A DNA stretch of 64,000 bases, taken from NCBI RefSeq assembly GCF_003063625.1, contig NZ_CP026604.1, positions 4,442,065-4,506,064 on the forward strand. The letters run 5' to 3'. Each line of letters starts with the position of its first letter. Positions within the stretch are counted from its first letter, which is position 1. This document shows, piece after piece, positions 33,631-42,473 of this stretch. Under the pieces are notes generated by a model, which did no database searches, was not told the DNA's origin, and worked only from the letters and a program-made list of their open reading frames with translations. The position numbers were made by a program, and so were the translations under genes. The stretch is from Saccharobesus litoralis. Its GTDB lineage: Bacteria; Pseudomonadota; Gammaproteobacteria; Enterobacterales; Alteromonadaceae.

Positions 33631-35724
33631 TTATCCCCTAACCGCTTGCAGTATAGAATCAAAAGTGGTTTGCGCTACGGTAATCACCCGTGCTGCCGCA
33701 CTATATGCCTGCTCGTAACGCACTAAGTCCGCCGCTTCTTCATCTAGGTTAACCCCAGACATATCGTCCACCCGCAATTTAGATTGTGCTAGCAAAGTTT
33801 GTGACGACTCATAAGCTATGCTGGCTCTATTTGCCGTATCACCAACAAAACCGATCAAATTAGAGTAACTTTCGGCAAAGGTTAATGTATTGCCCGAGCT
33901 ACTTAATATATTACGCCGCATGGTATCGGCTTGTTGCAATTCTGCCAGTTTTAAACCGTTAAAGTTATCGTCAAAACCATCACTATTAAATTCAATATTG
34001 AATTCATCCCCCGCGCGAGGCTGACCATCGACTGTAATTTCATAGCCTGGATAATCCTCGCCATGAGTCGCTGTTGGCCAAGTACCCGCATCACGCAGTT
34101 GTTGCATAATGTTTTCACCACTTGCAACCGTGCCAATAACCGCACCGGTTGAGTCTTGCACCTCGTATTGGCCTGCTAAGGTATAAACCACTTTAGAGGG
34201 CGCGTCAGCATCTAAACCATAATCTCCCGTTGTACCATCCCCGTTCACATCGTCTGTAAAACCGGTTTGGTTTAAGCTTGTGTTATCCGTGTTGGTATCG
34301 GTAATGTCAGTTAATTCAATACGACCGCTACCTAGGTTAGTTAACGGGTTATTAACGGAGATTGGTGCGGCTAATGCTAACTGCTCAGGCCGATCAAAGT
34401 TCATTTCAATATCAAGGCCTGACAAGCGGCTTGGACGCAGTAAAAAAGTGTCGCCCGTGGTAAAACCACCACTGGCTGTCGACGAATCGGGATCAAACCT
34501 TAGCTCTAAACCATCCGGCAGGCCATCAGATGAACCTTGGAAATCAGTCGTATTACCTGGAATAGTAAACGGGCCAGAGGCACTGCCATAAGCTTCGCCC
34601 TGTTTTAAAGCCTGAACCGTATATTCGGTACTGCTAGTAAACACAACTTCATATTCGAAGTTAGTGGCGCTTGCACCTTGACCATCTTCAATGCGAACTT
34701 CAATATCATGAAAGTTTGATGAATTATCGCGATAACCTAACGCATTCGTCGACGGTATACTGAACATATCGGAACCAAGGTTGCCTTCTAAATCAACCCC
34801 TTTACGATTTTGCTGGTTCATTGCATCAGAAAAAGCGATGGCCATTTGCCCTAACGAATTAATGGTTTCGTCTAATACTTCTCGCCGATAATCTAACAAA
34901 CCGCCTAACTTGCCACCAGCATTGGATTCAGCAAAATCAGAGACATTGTTAGGGTTGTTAATAGAATATACTTCTATTTGTAAGCGTTCAGGATCAGGAT
35001 CACCCTGGGTGGTACGTAAATTAAAATACGCCCCGTCAATTGACAGTGGTTGACCATTAGGGGCGACCAATTCAATACCATCACTTTCCACATTGATAGT
35101 ATTAACACCAATAATTTCTGATAACTCGCGAATAATTTGGTTACGCTCATCCAACATATTGGAAGACGCATCGTTATTTTCACCCGCTGAAGCGGCAACC
35201 ACTTTTTCATTAATATCGTAAAAGCTGGCGATTAAACTGTTAACCTCAGATATGGTCAAATCGATTTCTTCGTTAACTATATCTTCTTGTTCAAGGACAC
35301 GCTCAGACAAGGATTGCATACGCGCAACCAAGGCTTGCGAATCAGAGATAACTAGCTGGCGTGGCGTTAAAGCCGACGGCTCATCATTCGCTTCATTCAA
35401 GCGGCCGAAAACATCATCTAAACCTTGGGCAATACTGGTTTGGTCATCAGCAAACAAATTGTCTAATGTGTCAGTATTTTTACTAAAGGATTCTGTACGG
35501 CCTTTGGTTTCTAGATCGCGGCGATATTGGTCATTGGCAAATTTATCAAACAAACGCACGGTTTCGGAGCGGCCTAACCCCCACTCGACATAACTGGTAA
35601 ATTCAGTACGCTGCCGTGAGTAACCCGGAGTGTTGAGGTTAGCGATATTATTACTAACTGTTTGTAGGTGGCTCTGATTACCCAGTAACGCAGAGGTTCC
35701 TAACTTTAATAACTCAGATGACAT
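33631..35724 (-). CDS. flgK: Flagellar hook-associated protein FlgK
   Basis: 697 residues (E. coli about 547). The N-terminal rod-type motif N-I-A-N-L-N-T-P-G-Y-S-R-Q-R-T-E is at about 28-43, and the C-terminal helix ends L-V-R-Y-E-Q-A-Y-S-A-A-A-R-V-I-T-V-A-Q-T-T-F-D-S-I-L, both conserved for packing into the hook tip. The central region (about 330-600) is acidic and expanded, presumably surface-exposed. First gene of the flgKL unit, with a roughly 120-base leader after a sigma-28 promoter. Confidence 0.95.
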   Translation of the reverse strand: MSSELLKLGTSALLGNQSHLQTVSNNIANLNTPGYSRQRTEFTSYVEWGLGRSETVRLFDKFANDQYRRDLETKGRTESFSKNTDTLDNLFADDQTSIAQGLDDVFGRLNEANDEPSALTPRQLVISDSQALVARMQSLSERVLEQEDIVNEEIDLTISEVNSLIASFYDINEKVVAASAGENNDASSNMLDERNQIIRELSEIIGVNTINVESDGIELVAPNGQPLSIDGAYFNLRTTQGDPDPERLQIEVYSINNPNNVSDFAESNAGGKLGGLLDYRREVLDETINSLGQMAIAFSDAMNQQNRKGVDLEGNLGSDMFSIPSTNALGYRDNSSNFHDIEVRIEDGQGASATNFEYEVVFTSSTEYTVQALKQGEAYGSASGPFTIPGNTTDFQGSSDGLPDGLELRFDPDSSTASGGFTTGDTFLLRPSRLSGLDIEMNFDRPEQLALAAPISVNNPLTNLGSGRIELTDITDTNTDNTSLNQTGFTDDVNGDGTTGDYGLDADAPSKVVYTLAGQYEVQDSTGAVIGTVASGENIMQQLRDAGTWPTATHGEDYPGYEITVDGQPRAGDEFNIEFNSDGFDDNFNGLKLAELQQADTMRRNILSSSGNTLTFAESYSNLIGFVGDTANRASIAYESSQTLLAQSKLRVDDMSGVNLDEEAADLVRYEQAYSAAARVITVAQTTFDSILQAVRG

Positions 35725-35786
35725 GAAATACTCACTCTACCCTAATTGCAATTAGGCTATGGCTTACGATGCAAAGTTATACTGTC

Positions 35787-35816
35787 GATAAACAAAATCT
35801 CGAGTTTTTGTTTATC
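35787..35816 (-). promoter_or_regulatory. Inverted repeat in the flgK leader
   Basis: GATAAACAAA and TTTGTTTATC form perfect 10-bp arms around a 10-base centre containing CTCGAG. It lies after the sigma-28 site and before flgK. It could be a weak flgJ terminator, a leader hairpin or a protein site. Confidence 0.5.
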
Positions 35817-35852
35817 TAAAACTAAACAATAAATATAAGTATAGCTGTTTTT

Positions 35853-35879
35853 CTATCGGCAGCATTTCTGGAATCTTTA
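35853..35879 (-). promoter_or_regulatory. Sigma-28 (FliA) promoter of flgKL
   Basis: On the minus strand: TAAAGATT, 11 bases, GCCGATAG, against the consensus TAAAGTTT-N11-GCCGATAA. The TAA of the -35 is the stop codon of flgJ. The expected start is about 120 bases before flgK. Confidence 0.8.
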
Positions 35880-36929
35880 ATAAAGATTTGGTTTTTCAGC
35901 CTTAGCGCTATTAAACACTTTATCTTGTAAAACAGATAGTATTTTCTTAGCGTAGTTAGGATCTGTCGCGTAGCCCGCTTTTTGCAGCTCAGTAAAATAT
36001 TGTTGCGGATCATTAGTCGACTTTAATGCACCTTGATAACGAGGCTGATCTTTAATAAAGCTAACATAATCTGATAACCCTTGCTCTATGCTGTCATAGG
36101 CGCGGAACTTAGCTTTTTCAGTCACCATTTGACCATGCTTAAATTCCATAGTGTTGCGCACGGCTGAATCGCCTTGCCAACGGCTATCCGCTTTAATTCC
36201 AAAAAAGTTAAATGCATTATCACCCGATACGGTTTTGATCATTTTTTGCCCCCAACCCGTTTCAAGTGCGGCTTGAGCCACCATAGCGATTGGAGGTAAG
36301 CCTATGCTACTGGCCACTTTTTCAGCAATAGGCAATAATTTACTGACAAAATCTTGTTTATCTTTGAACTGCTCATCTTGCTCTATTGGCTGTTGGAACT
36401 GACTGAGTTGTTTAGACTTTTCTTCAGCCACTTTAAGTACTGAATTTTGCAATTGTTCAGAATGGATGCGTAGTACAGCTAGCGGATCTTGATTTTTTTC
36501 GTCATCGGCTTGCTCGGTTGCCAAAGCCAGAGGGTTTACTGATTTTTGCTGCCAACCACCATCAGGTAATAAGCCATCACTGCGCACAACTGAGCCAGGC
36601 ATGTAATTATCTTTTTCAGGGCTAAGTTGCTGAACAATAATGTCAGCTAACCCCAAAGCCCCTGTGCTAGACAATTCAGTGGCTAACTGATCATCCGCCA
36701 TACCTTGATAAAACTTAGCCGAATGACTATTAAATGGACTATCTTTGTCTTCTAGTGCTTCATTGGCCTTACGCATGCTTTTTAACAGCATGTTCATAAA
36801 AATGGACTCGAAATGCTGAGCCGCCTTGCGTAGCGCCTCTTTATCATTGTTTTGCCCAGCCTGACGCAACTGGTCTAATCCAGCTGGATCATGATATAGC
36901 ATTTGGGTTTGTTCGAGTTTATCCATCAT
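35877..36929 (-). CDS. flgJ: Flagellar rod assembly protein/muramidase FlgJ
   Basis: 350 residues, the dual-domain form. The N-terminal rod-capping domain (about 25-110) has H-F-E-S-I-F-M-N-M-L-L-K-S-M-R-K-A. The C-terminal glucosaminidase domain (about 195-345) has L-P-P-I-A-M-V-A-Q-A-A-L-E-T-G-W-G-Q-K and D-N-A-F-N-F-F-G-I-K. It caps the growing rod and opens the peptidoglycan layer. Last gene of flgFGHIJ; it follows flgI by 6 bases, and the next promoter overlaps its stop. Confidence 0.95.
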   Translation of the reverse strand: MMDKLEQTQMLYHDPAGLDQLRQAGQNNDKEALRKAAQHFESIFMNMLLKSMRKANEALEDKDSPFNSHSAKFYQGMADDQLATELSSTGALGLADIIVQQLSPEKDNYMPGSVVRSDGLLPDGGWQQKSVNPLALATEQADDEKNQDPLAVLRIHSEQLQNSVLKVAEEKSKQLSQFQQPIEQDEQFKDKQDFVSKLLPIAEKVASSIGLPPIAMVAQAALETGWGQKMIKTVSGDNAFNFFGIKADSRWQGDSAVRNTMEFKHGQMVTEKAKFRAYDSIEQGLSDYVSFIKDQPRYQGALKSTNDPQQYFTELQKAGYATDPNYAKKILSVLQDKVFNSAKAEKPNLY

Positions 36930-36935
36930 AGTTAT

Positions 36936-38039
36936 CTATATAACAATTAATTCGCCGTGTAATGAGCCAGACTCTTTCAACGCTTCTAATATCGCCATTA
37001 AATCACCAGGGGCGGCGCCAATTTCATTCATGGCCCGAACCAAGTCATCTAAGCTTGCGCCAGCATCCAATACAAACATACGCGTATCATCTTGCGCCAC
37101 ATCAATCACGGTTTGCTTGGTGACCACGGTTTCGCCTTCCGAAAAAGCATTCGGTTGATTAACCTGCTGATTGGCCGCAATTGTCACCGTTAACCCACCA
37201 TGTGTCACCGCTGCCGGTTGTAACTTAACATTTTTGCCAATCACAATGGTGCCAGTACGCGAATTAACAATCACCTTAGCTGGCGCATCAGCCGGAGTAA
37301 ATTCGACATTTTCCAGCGTGGCAATATAGGAAACTCGTTGCCCTAAATCACGTGGTGCCATCACTCTTACTGAAGTCGCATCAATCGCCGTTGCTGTTTT
37401 AGGCCCGACTAACTCATTAATAGCGTCAGCCATACGGCGCGCTGTTGTAAAATCAGAGTTATGCAAATTGAAGACCAAGTAGTCACCATGGCCAAATGCA
37501 TTCGGAACTGAACGCTCGACTATGGCACCATTGGGGATCCGACCAACGGTTGGCGTGTTCATCACGACCCTTGAACCGTCTTCTCCTGCGACACCAAAAC
37601 CACCAACCACTAAATTACCTTGCGACACAGCATACACTTCACCATCTAAACCTTTCATAAAGGTTTGCACTAAGGTTCCGCCATTAAGACTACCCGCGCT
37701 ACCAATAGATGACACTGTCACGTCAATTTTTTGACCGGGTTTTGCAAATGCCGGTAATTCTGCGGTTACCATTACCGCGGCTACATTTTTAATTTTAGGT
37801 TTTAATGTCGATGGCATGGTAATACCAAAGTTAGCCAGCATGGTTCTAAAGCTTTGCTCGGTAAAAGGCGATTGCTCACCCGTACCCGGCAAACCGACTA
37901 CTAAACCATAACCCACTAAATGGTTAGTGCGCACACCTTGCACACTAGCCAAGTCTTTAACCCGTTGCGCATAACTGTATTCTGTGCCAATCCAAAGTAA
38001 GCAAATCAGTATGCCTAGGCGCCAAAAATTAATTTTCAT
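36936..38039 (-). CDS. flgI: Flagellar P-ring protein FlgI
   Basis: 367 residues with a signal peptide (about 1-24, ending S-Y-A-Q-R). The P-ring family blocks follow: [42 protein letters not shown], and the C-terminal [15 protein letters not shown]. It forms the periplasmic bushing of the motor in the peptidoglycan layer. Sits between flgH and flgJ in the usual order. Confidence 0.97.
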   Translation of the reverse strand: MKINFWRLGILICLLWIGTEYSYAQRVKDLASVQGVRTNHLVGYGLVVGLPGTGEQSPFTEQSFRTMLANFGITMPSTLKPKIKNVAAVMVTAELPAFAKPGQKIDVTVSSIGSAGSLNGGTLVQTFMKGLDGEVYAVSQGNLVVGGFGVAGEDGSRVVMNTPTVGRIPNGAIVERSVPNAFGHGDYLVFNLHNSDFTTARRMADAINELVGPKTATAIDATSVRVMAPRDLGQRVSYIATLENVEFTPADAPAKVIVNSRTGTIVIGKNVKLQPAAVTHGGLTVTIAANQQVNQPNAFSEGETVVTKQTVIDVAQDDTRMFVLDAGASLDDLVRAMNEIGAAPGDLMAILEALKESGSLHGELIVI

Positions 38040-38064
38040 TGTACTACCCTACACCTTGCTTAAA

Positions 38065-38748
38065 TTAAAAAGGAAACCAATCAGAATAGAAGAACTTAGA
38101 CAACCAACCTTGTTTGTTGGCATCCGCAAACGAGCCTGTGCCACTGTATTCAATGCGCGCATTAGCAACCCGATTGCTCGCCACTGTGTTGGATGAGCTA
38201 ATATCAGCAGGGCGTAAAATCCCCGTCATACGCACATATTCTTTACCCGTATTCAAGGTTAACCACTTTTCACCGCGCACAATTAAATTTCCATTCGGCA
38301 ATATTTTGATAACGTGCACCGATATTTGACCATTTAAACTATTGCTTTGATCGGCTTTAGAGTCGCCTTTAAATTCAGATTCATACTGCAATGAAAGGTT
38401 TAACGGATTACCGTTGACAGTAGCTGTGCGCCCCAGTGCAGTGAAAGGTGATAGCGCGACATCATTTTCTTTACCGTATTCTGCCTTAGCTGATTTAGAC
38501 GCTGAGGTATTTTCTTGCAGCATAACCGTAATAATATCGCCGATGCGCCGCGCTTTACTGTCTGAATAAACACTGCTTGAGTAATTCGCTTGAAACAAAG
38601 AACCTGTCGGGATAACACTTTCTTCCTGCTGCTCAGGAAAAATAGGAGCATAAAACGGATCATTCGGTATGGCTGTTTTGTCGTCCTGCATGGCAGCACA
38701 ACCTATAAGCCCATAAGTAATAGCAAAAAGGACAATAAAACGACACAT
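38065..38748 (-). CDS. flgH: Flagellar L-ring lipoprotein FlgH
   Basis: I use the ATG at 38748, which has a strong AGGAG site and puts the lipobox L-I-G-C at a normal distance (cysteine at residue 17). A TTG 12 codons upstream is a poorer start. The family blocks S-L-F-Q-A-N-Y-S-S-S-V-Y-S-D-S-K-A-R-R-I-G-D-I-I-T-V-M-L and G-N-L-I-V-R-G-E-K-W-L-T-L-N are present. It forms the outer-membrane ring around the rod. Next to flgG upstream and flgI downstream. Confidence 0.96.
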   Translation of the reverse strand: MCRFIVLFAITYGLIGCAAMQDDKTAIPNDPFYAPIFPEQQEESVIPTGSLFQANYSSSVYSDSKARRIGDIITVMLQENTSASKSAKAEYGKENDVALSPFTALGRTATVNGNPLNLSLQYESEFKGDSKADQSNSLNGQISVHVIKILPNGNLIVRGEKWLTLNTGKEYVRMTGILRPADISSSNTVASNRVANARIEYSGTGSFADANKQGWLSKFFYSDWFPF

Positions 38749-38790
38749 ACCTTTTCTCCTCAACACATCTTTTAATTTAATCAAAGCGAT

Positions 38791-39579
38791 TTAAAGTTGC
38801 TGAATAGCCTGACTCAACATTTGGTCAACCGACGAGATAACCTTAGAGTTCATTTCAAACGCTTTTTGGCTTTCAATTAGGTTAACCAACTCTTCTGTTA
38901 CATTAACATTTGAGGTTTCTAACGCCCCTTGCTGTAACAAACCTAAACCATCAATACCTGGGTTACCCTGAATAGGCGCACCACTGACAGCAGTTTCGGT
39001 ATAAAGGTTTTGCCCTACAGGTTGCAAACCCGACGGATTAATAAAATCAGATACTGTAATTTGGCCAACAACGGTATTGTCGGCATTGCCTTGCTGCTTA
39101 ACCGACACTTCGCCGTCTTGCGAAATCGTAATGGATTGCGCGTCTTGTGGAATAGCAATATTGGGCTGTAATAAAAAGCCAGCGCCCGATGTCACTAACT
39201 CACCATTTTCATTAATGGAGAACTGGCCATTGCGGGTATAGGCAATGGTGCCGTCGGGTTGTAATACTTCAAAAAAACCTCGACCTTGGATCATGACATC
39301 CAATGAGTTTTCAGTACTTAACATGTTGCCTTGCGAGAAGTTTTTTTGCGTCGCAGTCACTTTCGCGCCCGCACCTAACATTAAACCATTAGGTAATTCG
39401 GTATCTTGCGACGAACGCCCACCAGGTTGATTAATATTTTGATAAAGCAAATCTTCAAAAATAGCGCGACCTTTTTTAAAGCCTACAGTGCTGGCATTCG
39501 CTAGGTTATTTGAAATAACTGCAATATCGGTTTGTTGGGCGTCTAACCCTGTTTTACTTATCCACAGTGCCGGATGCAT
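38791..39579 (-). CDS. flgG: Flagellar distal rod protein FlgG
   Basis: 262 residues with the rod/hook N-motif (Q-T-D-I-A-V-I-S-N-N-L-A-N-A-S-T-V-G-F-K-K-G), the FlgG-specific Y-Q-N-I-N-Q-P-G-G block, G-R-G-F-F-E-V, T-R-N-G-Q-F and the C-terminal S-N-V-N-V-T-E-E-L-V-N-L-I-E-S-Q-K-A-F-E-M-N-S-K. It builds the distal rod. A MITE copy, not a normal short spacer, separates it from flgF upstream. Confidence 0.96.
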   Translation of the reverse strand: MHPALWISKTGLDAQQTDIAVISNNLANASTVGFKKGRAIFEDLLYQNINQPGGRSSQDTELPNGLMLGAGAKVTATQKNFSQGNMLSTENSLDVMIQGRGFFEVLQPDGTIAYTRNGQFSINENGELVTSGAGFLLQPNIAIPQDAQSITISQDGEVSVKQQGNADNTVVGQITVSDFINPSGLQPVGQNLYTETAVSGAPIQGNPGIDGLGLLQQGALETSNVNVTEELVNLIESQKAFEMNSKVISSVDQMLSQAIQQL

Positions 39580-39631
39580 AATCGACTCCTCACAAATAAA
39601 ATTCTTTAATTAATAACGTCAAAAAAACAAC

Positions 39632-39805
39632 TTTAGTCAAAGCGATCGGGTTTTAGGGGAAGCTGTCAAAGCTACCGCGTCCTGCTAACGCCCCTTACCT
39701 GCATCCATGCAGGCAAGCTTCGAGCCCCCATGAGCATATGCTCTATTATGTGATTGGGGCGAGCAAGCGCTGACAATAAACCATAAAACCTGAGCGAAAA
39801 GACTA
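39632..39805 (+). mobile_element. MITE-like element copy D, between flgF and flgG
   Basis: About 174 bases with ends TTTAGTCAAAGCGATCGGG and inverted ACCTGAGCGAAAAGACTA. It carries the inner palindromes CCTGCAT/ATGCAGG and GAGCATATGCTC. The outer TA of other copies is missing, so it is the most diverged at its ends. It begins 52 bases upstream of the flgG start and ends 2 bases after the flgF stop. Confidence 0.78.
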
Positions 39806-39807
39806 GG

Positions 39808-40572
39808 TTAGAAAACGCGCATCAACATATCTGACTTAGTATCCATCTGCTTAGCTTCCTTCATCAGTTTGCTTTGGATCTCAAATTGCTTTTGCAGACT
39901 GATCATCGAAATCATTTCACTTACTGGATTCACATTACTGGCTTCAAGCGCACCATTAATAATTTTGACATTAGGTGACAACTCACAAAATCCACATTGA
40001 CCAAACGCATTTAATTCAGATGGTCTAAATAAGCCGTCAGTCCCTTTATCAAGCTTATTATCATTGTTCATTTCAACCACTTTTATGCGGTCAACCACTT
40101 CAACAAAATTAGTAGGAGCCCCTTGCGGTCTAACAACTACACTACCATCAGTACCGATATGAACTTTTTCGACCGGAACCGGCAACAGTATTGGCCCACC
40201 TTCTCCCATAATAGGGTTACCCCGAGCTGTAGTTAACAAACCTTCTGGCGTAATACTCAAGTTACCTTCTCGCGTGTAGGCTTCGTTACCTGTATTGTCT
40301 TGAACCGCGAACCAGCCTTGCCCTTGCAACGCGATATCTAATTCACGGCCTGTTGTGATCAAAGCACCACCCGACATATTTTGACCTGGGCTTTCTGTCA
40401 TCGAAAAAACTCGCGATGGCAAACCTTCGCCAAACGCTTGCATACTACGCGCTTGCTCAAGGTCAGCTTTAAAGCCTATGGTTTTGCTATTGGCTAAATT
40501 GTTGGCGTGCATTGAGACACCAAGCATGTTCTGCTTAGCGCCACTCATGGCTAAATAAAGCATTTTGTCCAT
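39808..40572 (-). CDS. flgF: Flagellar proximal rod protein FlgF
   Basis: 254 residues: M-D-K-M-L-Y-L-A-M-S-G-A-K-Q near the start, N-N-L-A-N-S-K-T-I-G-F-K-A-D-L-E-Q-A-R, G-Q-G-W-F-A-V, T-R-E-G-N-L-S and the C-terminal S-N-V-N-P-V-S-E-M-I-S-M-I-S-L-Q-K-Q-F-E. Part of the proximal rod. It has its own sigma-54-type promoter 39 bases upstream of the start, after a 382-base gap from flgE, so flgF probably starts a second transcription unit. Confidence 0.95.
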   Translation of the reverse strand: MDKMLYLAMSGAKQNMLGVSMHANNLANSKTIGFKADLEQARSMQAFGEGLPSRVFSMTESPGQNMSGGALITTGRELDIALQGQGWFAVQDNTGNEAYTREGNLSITPEGLLTTARGNPIMGEGGPILLPVPVEKVHIGTDGSVVVRPQGAPTNFVEVVDRIKVVEMNNDNKLDKGTDGLFRPSELNAFGQCGFCELSPNVKIINGALEASNVNPVSEMISMISLQKQFEIQSKLMKEAKQMDTKSDMLMRVF

Positions 40573-40621
40573 AGTTCACCTGCCGTTAAAAAATTGACGT
40601 TATTACTACTCTGTTTAACAA

Positions 40622-40637
40622 TGCATCAGGCGTGCCA
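40622..40637 (-). promoter_or_regulatory. Sigma-54 (RpoN) promoter of flgFGHIJ
   Basis: On the minus strand: TGGCAC, 5 bases, ATGCA, against TGGCAC-N5-TTGCW, a single mismatch. The predicted start is near 40611, giving a 39-base leader to flgF. Confidence 0.78.
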
Positions 40638-40879
40638 ATTGTAAATTTATTTTTTATCGTTATTTTTCAATAAGTTAAAATGATTTATATAAAATAAAAA
40701 TGAAAACAGAACCTTAGACAATTGAAAAGTCAGTTATAGTCAATTCACACAGAGAGACTTGTTAATACGCCAAGTTGTGTTAGAGCCTGTTTTTAACGAA
40801 TGGATAAAGATAAAAGCCTCCAAACTAAAAGCATGAATGCTAGTAGAGTGAAGGCTTTGCTGGGGTAGTAGTAAGGGAT

Positions 40880-40960
40880 AGTTTGAGTGTGAGAGGTAAA
40901 ACACACCCAAACTAAATTTTTTGCTACAGCCGATAGTTTTTTAAGTATTAAGCACTATCG
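40880..40960 (-). terminator. Stem-loops 3' of flgE
   Basis: Two hairpins follow flgE on the minus strand. CGATAG/CTATCG (40931-40936 with 40955-40960) overlaps the stop codon. AGTTTG-a-GTGTG pairs with CACAC-c-CAAACT (40880-40913; 12 pairs, one mismatch). Neither has a strong T tract, so termination may be partial. A longer-range AAAGCCT/AGGCTTT pair at about 40815-40860 is also present. The 382-base gap up to flgF otherwise holds only the sigma-54 promoter. Confidence 0.5.
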
Positions 40961-42415
40961 GATCTGTAGGATATTCTGTTGTAACTGACTATTTACATCT
41001 AGCGCCCGCGAGTTCGCTTGGAATGCTTTTTGCGCAGTAATTAAGTCAACCAGTTCTTTGGTAATGTCTACGTTAGATTGCTCCAAAGCAGAAGAAACCA
41101 CTTCACCAAAGGTACCTGTACCGGCCTCACCCGCTAGCGGCTCACCGGATTGAATCGTTTCTTTCCAACTGGCATTACCTACCTGTTGCAGACCTTGGTT
41201 ATTCGCAAAGCGCACTAAGGCAACTCGACCTAAAAAGTCGACTTCACCATTACTGTAGTTAGCTGATACCAGACCAGTTTCGTTAATTGATACCCCAGTT
41301 AATCGACCCACCGTCGCACCATTTTGCTCTAACGCCGTGACTTCAAACTCAGATGCAAATTGCACAGGATCAGTAAAACTTAACGTGATAGTTTGCGTAC
41401 CATCTGCGCCGTTAGTTAATGCATTAGCGTCAGCAGTGGCGGCGTTGTTATCGTCTCCTAGAGCTTGAGTGGTAATAAATGGTGGTTGAGCATTTGCTAC
41501 ATCGTAACCATTGACATGACTCACTAATCCAGCTGAATCAAATGTTACGGGAACCCCTACGAAATTGCCATCTCCAGCTGAGTACCCCGTAGGTGATGCT
41601 GTTGTACCAGTAGAAGTAGTACCAGCAGCCGCTTGCGGAGCAGCTGCAGTCGAAACATCAGATGTGGTATCTGTAGCAGTACCTGTTAAATCTACTGGAA
41701 TTGGATTTCCTGACCCGTCAGTATCCATTGACATAAAGACAACCCAACGGTTCTCACCAACTGCTGCTGAACCTGCATCTTTAACATAATAGGTAGTGAC
41801 AATATGTGAATCACCTAATGAGTCATAAACCGTCGTTGAAGAACGCGCATGGAACGTTGTGTCATCATTAGGGTTAAACAATGTCGGATCTAAACCCGTT
41901 TGACGAGCATCCAAGTTCATCGTCATGCCAATTTCTGTAGTTGCGACTGGAATACCCGCCGAATCCGGAATACGTAATGGTGATGTAGTACTTAAACTAA
42001 CACCCTGTGACGTACCATCTTCATTAACTGGGTAAACTTGTAAATAATTACCCGAGTTTGTCACTACAAAATTATCGTCATCAAGCTTAAAGTTACCAGC
42101 ACGTGAAAATGTCATCTCACGTGACTCTAAATCAGGGGTTACTGCAAAAAAGCCGTTACCTGTAATGGCCATATCAAGCGAGTTTGTGGTAAACAACAAA
42201 CTGCCCTGCTCAAATTGTTGTGCAACAACCGATGTCAAACCACCGTCACCGGTTTTTGTATCACCGCCACCAAAAATTGATGATGCGAAAACATCAGAGA
42301 ATTCCGCGCGCGACTCTTTAAAACCAAACGTGTTGGCATTCGAAATGTTGTTTGCTGTCGTATTTAAGTCTTTCTGACTTGTGGCAATACCACTCAGTGC
42401 TACGTTAAATGACAT
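40955..42415 (-). CDS. flgE: Flagellar hook protein FlgE
   Basis: 486 residues. The N-terminal motif N-N-I-S-N-A-N-T-F-G-F-K-E-S-R-A-E-F is at about 22-39, with G-N-G-F-F-A-V and T-F-S-R-A-G-N-F. The C-terminal S-N-V-D-I-T-K-E-L-V-D-L-I-T-A-Q-K-A-F-Q-A-N-S-R-A-L forms the hook core with it. A Thr/Ala-rich low-complexity stretch at about 245-280 lies in the surface domain and lengthens the protein (E. coli about 402). Last gene of flgBCDE. Confidence 0.95.
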   Translation of the reverse strand: MSFNVALSGIATSQKDLNTTANNISNANTFGFKESRAEFSDVFASSIFGGGDTKTGDGGLTSVVAQQFEQGSLLFTTNSLDMAITGNGFFAVTPDLESREMTFSRAGNFKLDDDNFVVTNSGNYLQVYPVNEDGTSQGVSLSTTSPLRIPDSAGIPVATTEIGMTMNLDARQTGLDPTLFNPNDDTTFHARSSTTVYDSLGDSHIVTTYYVKDAGSAAVGENRWVVFMSMDTDGSGNPIPVDLTGTATDTTSDVSTAAAPQAAAGTTSTGTTASPTGYSAGDGNFVGVPVTFDSAGLVSHVNGYDVANAQPPFITTQALGDDNNAATADANALTNGADGTQTITLSFTDPVQFASEFEVTALEQNGATVGRLTGVSINETGLVSANYSNGEVDFLGRVALVRFANNQGLQQVGNASWKETIQSGEPLAGEAGTGTFGEVVSSALEQSNVDITKELVDLITAQKAFQANSRALDVNSQLQQNILQIR

Positions 42416-42473
42416 TCTAATTACCTCTTAGTTATTTTCCGATCAACGCCTTATGTTTTGCTACCCACAAAAT

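Noticed and set aside
41565-41789. Plus-strand open frame opposite flgE
   Set aside because: It lies antisense to the Thr/Ala-rich part of flgE, where codon bias keeps the opposite frame open; no ribosome site or family match.
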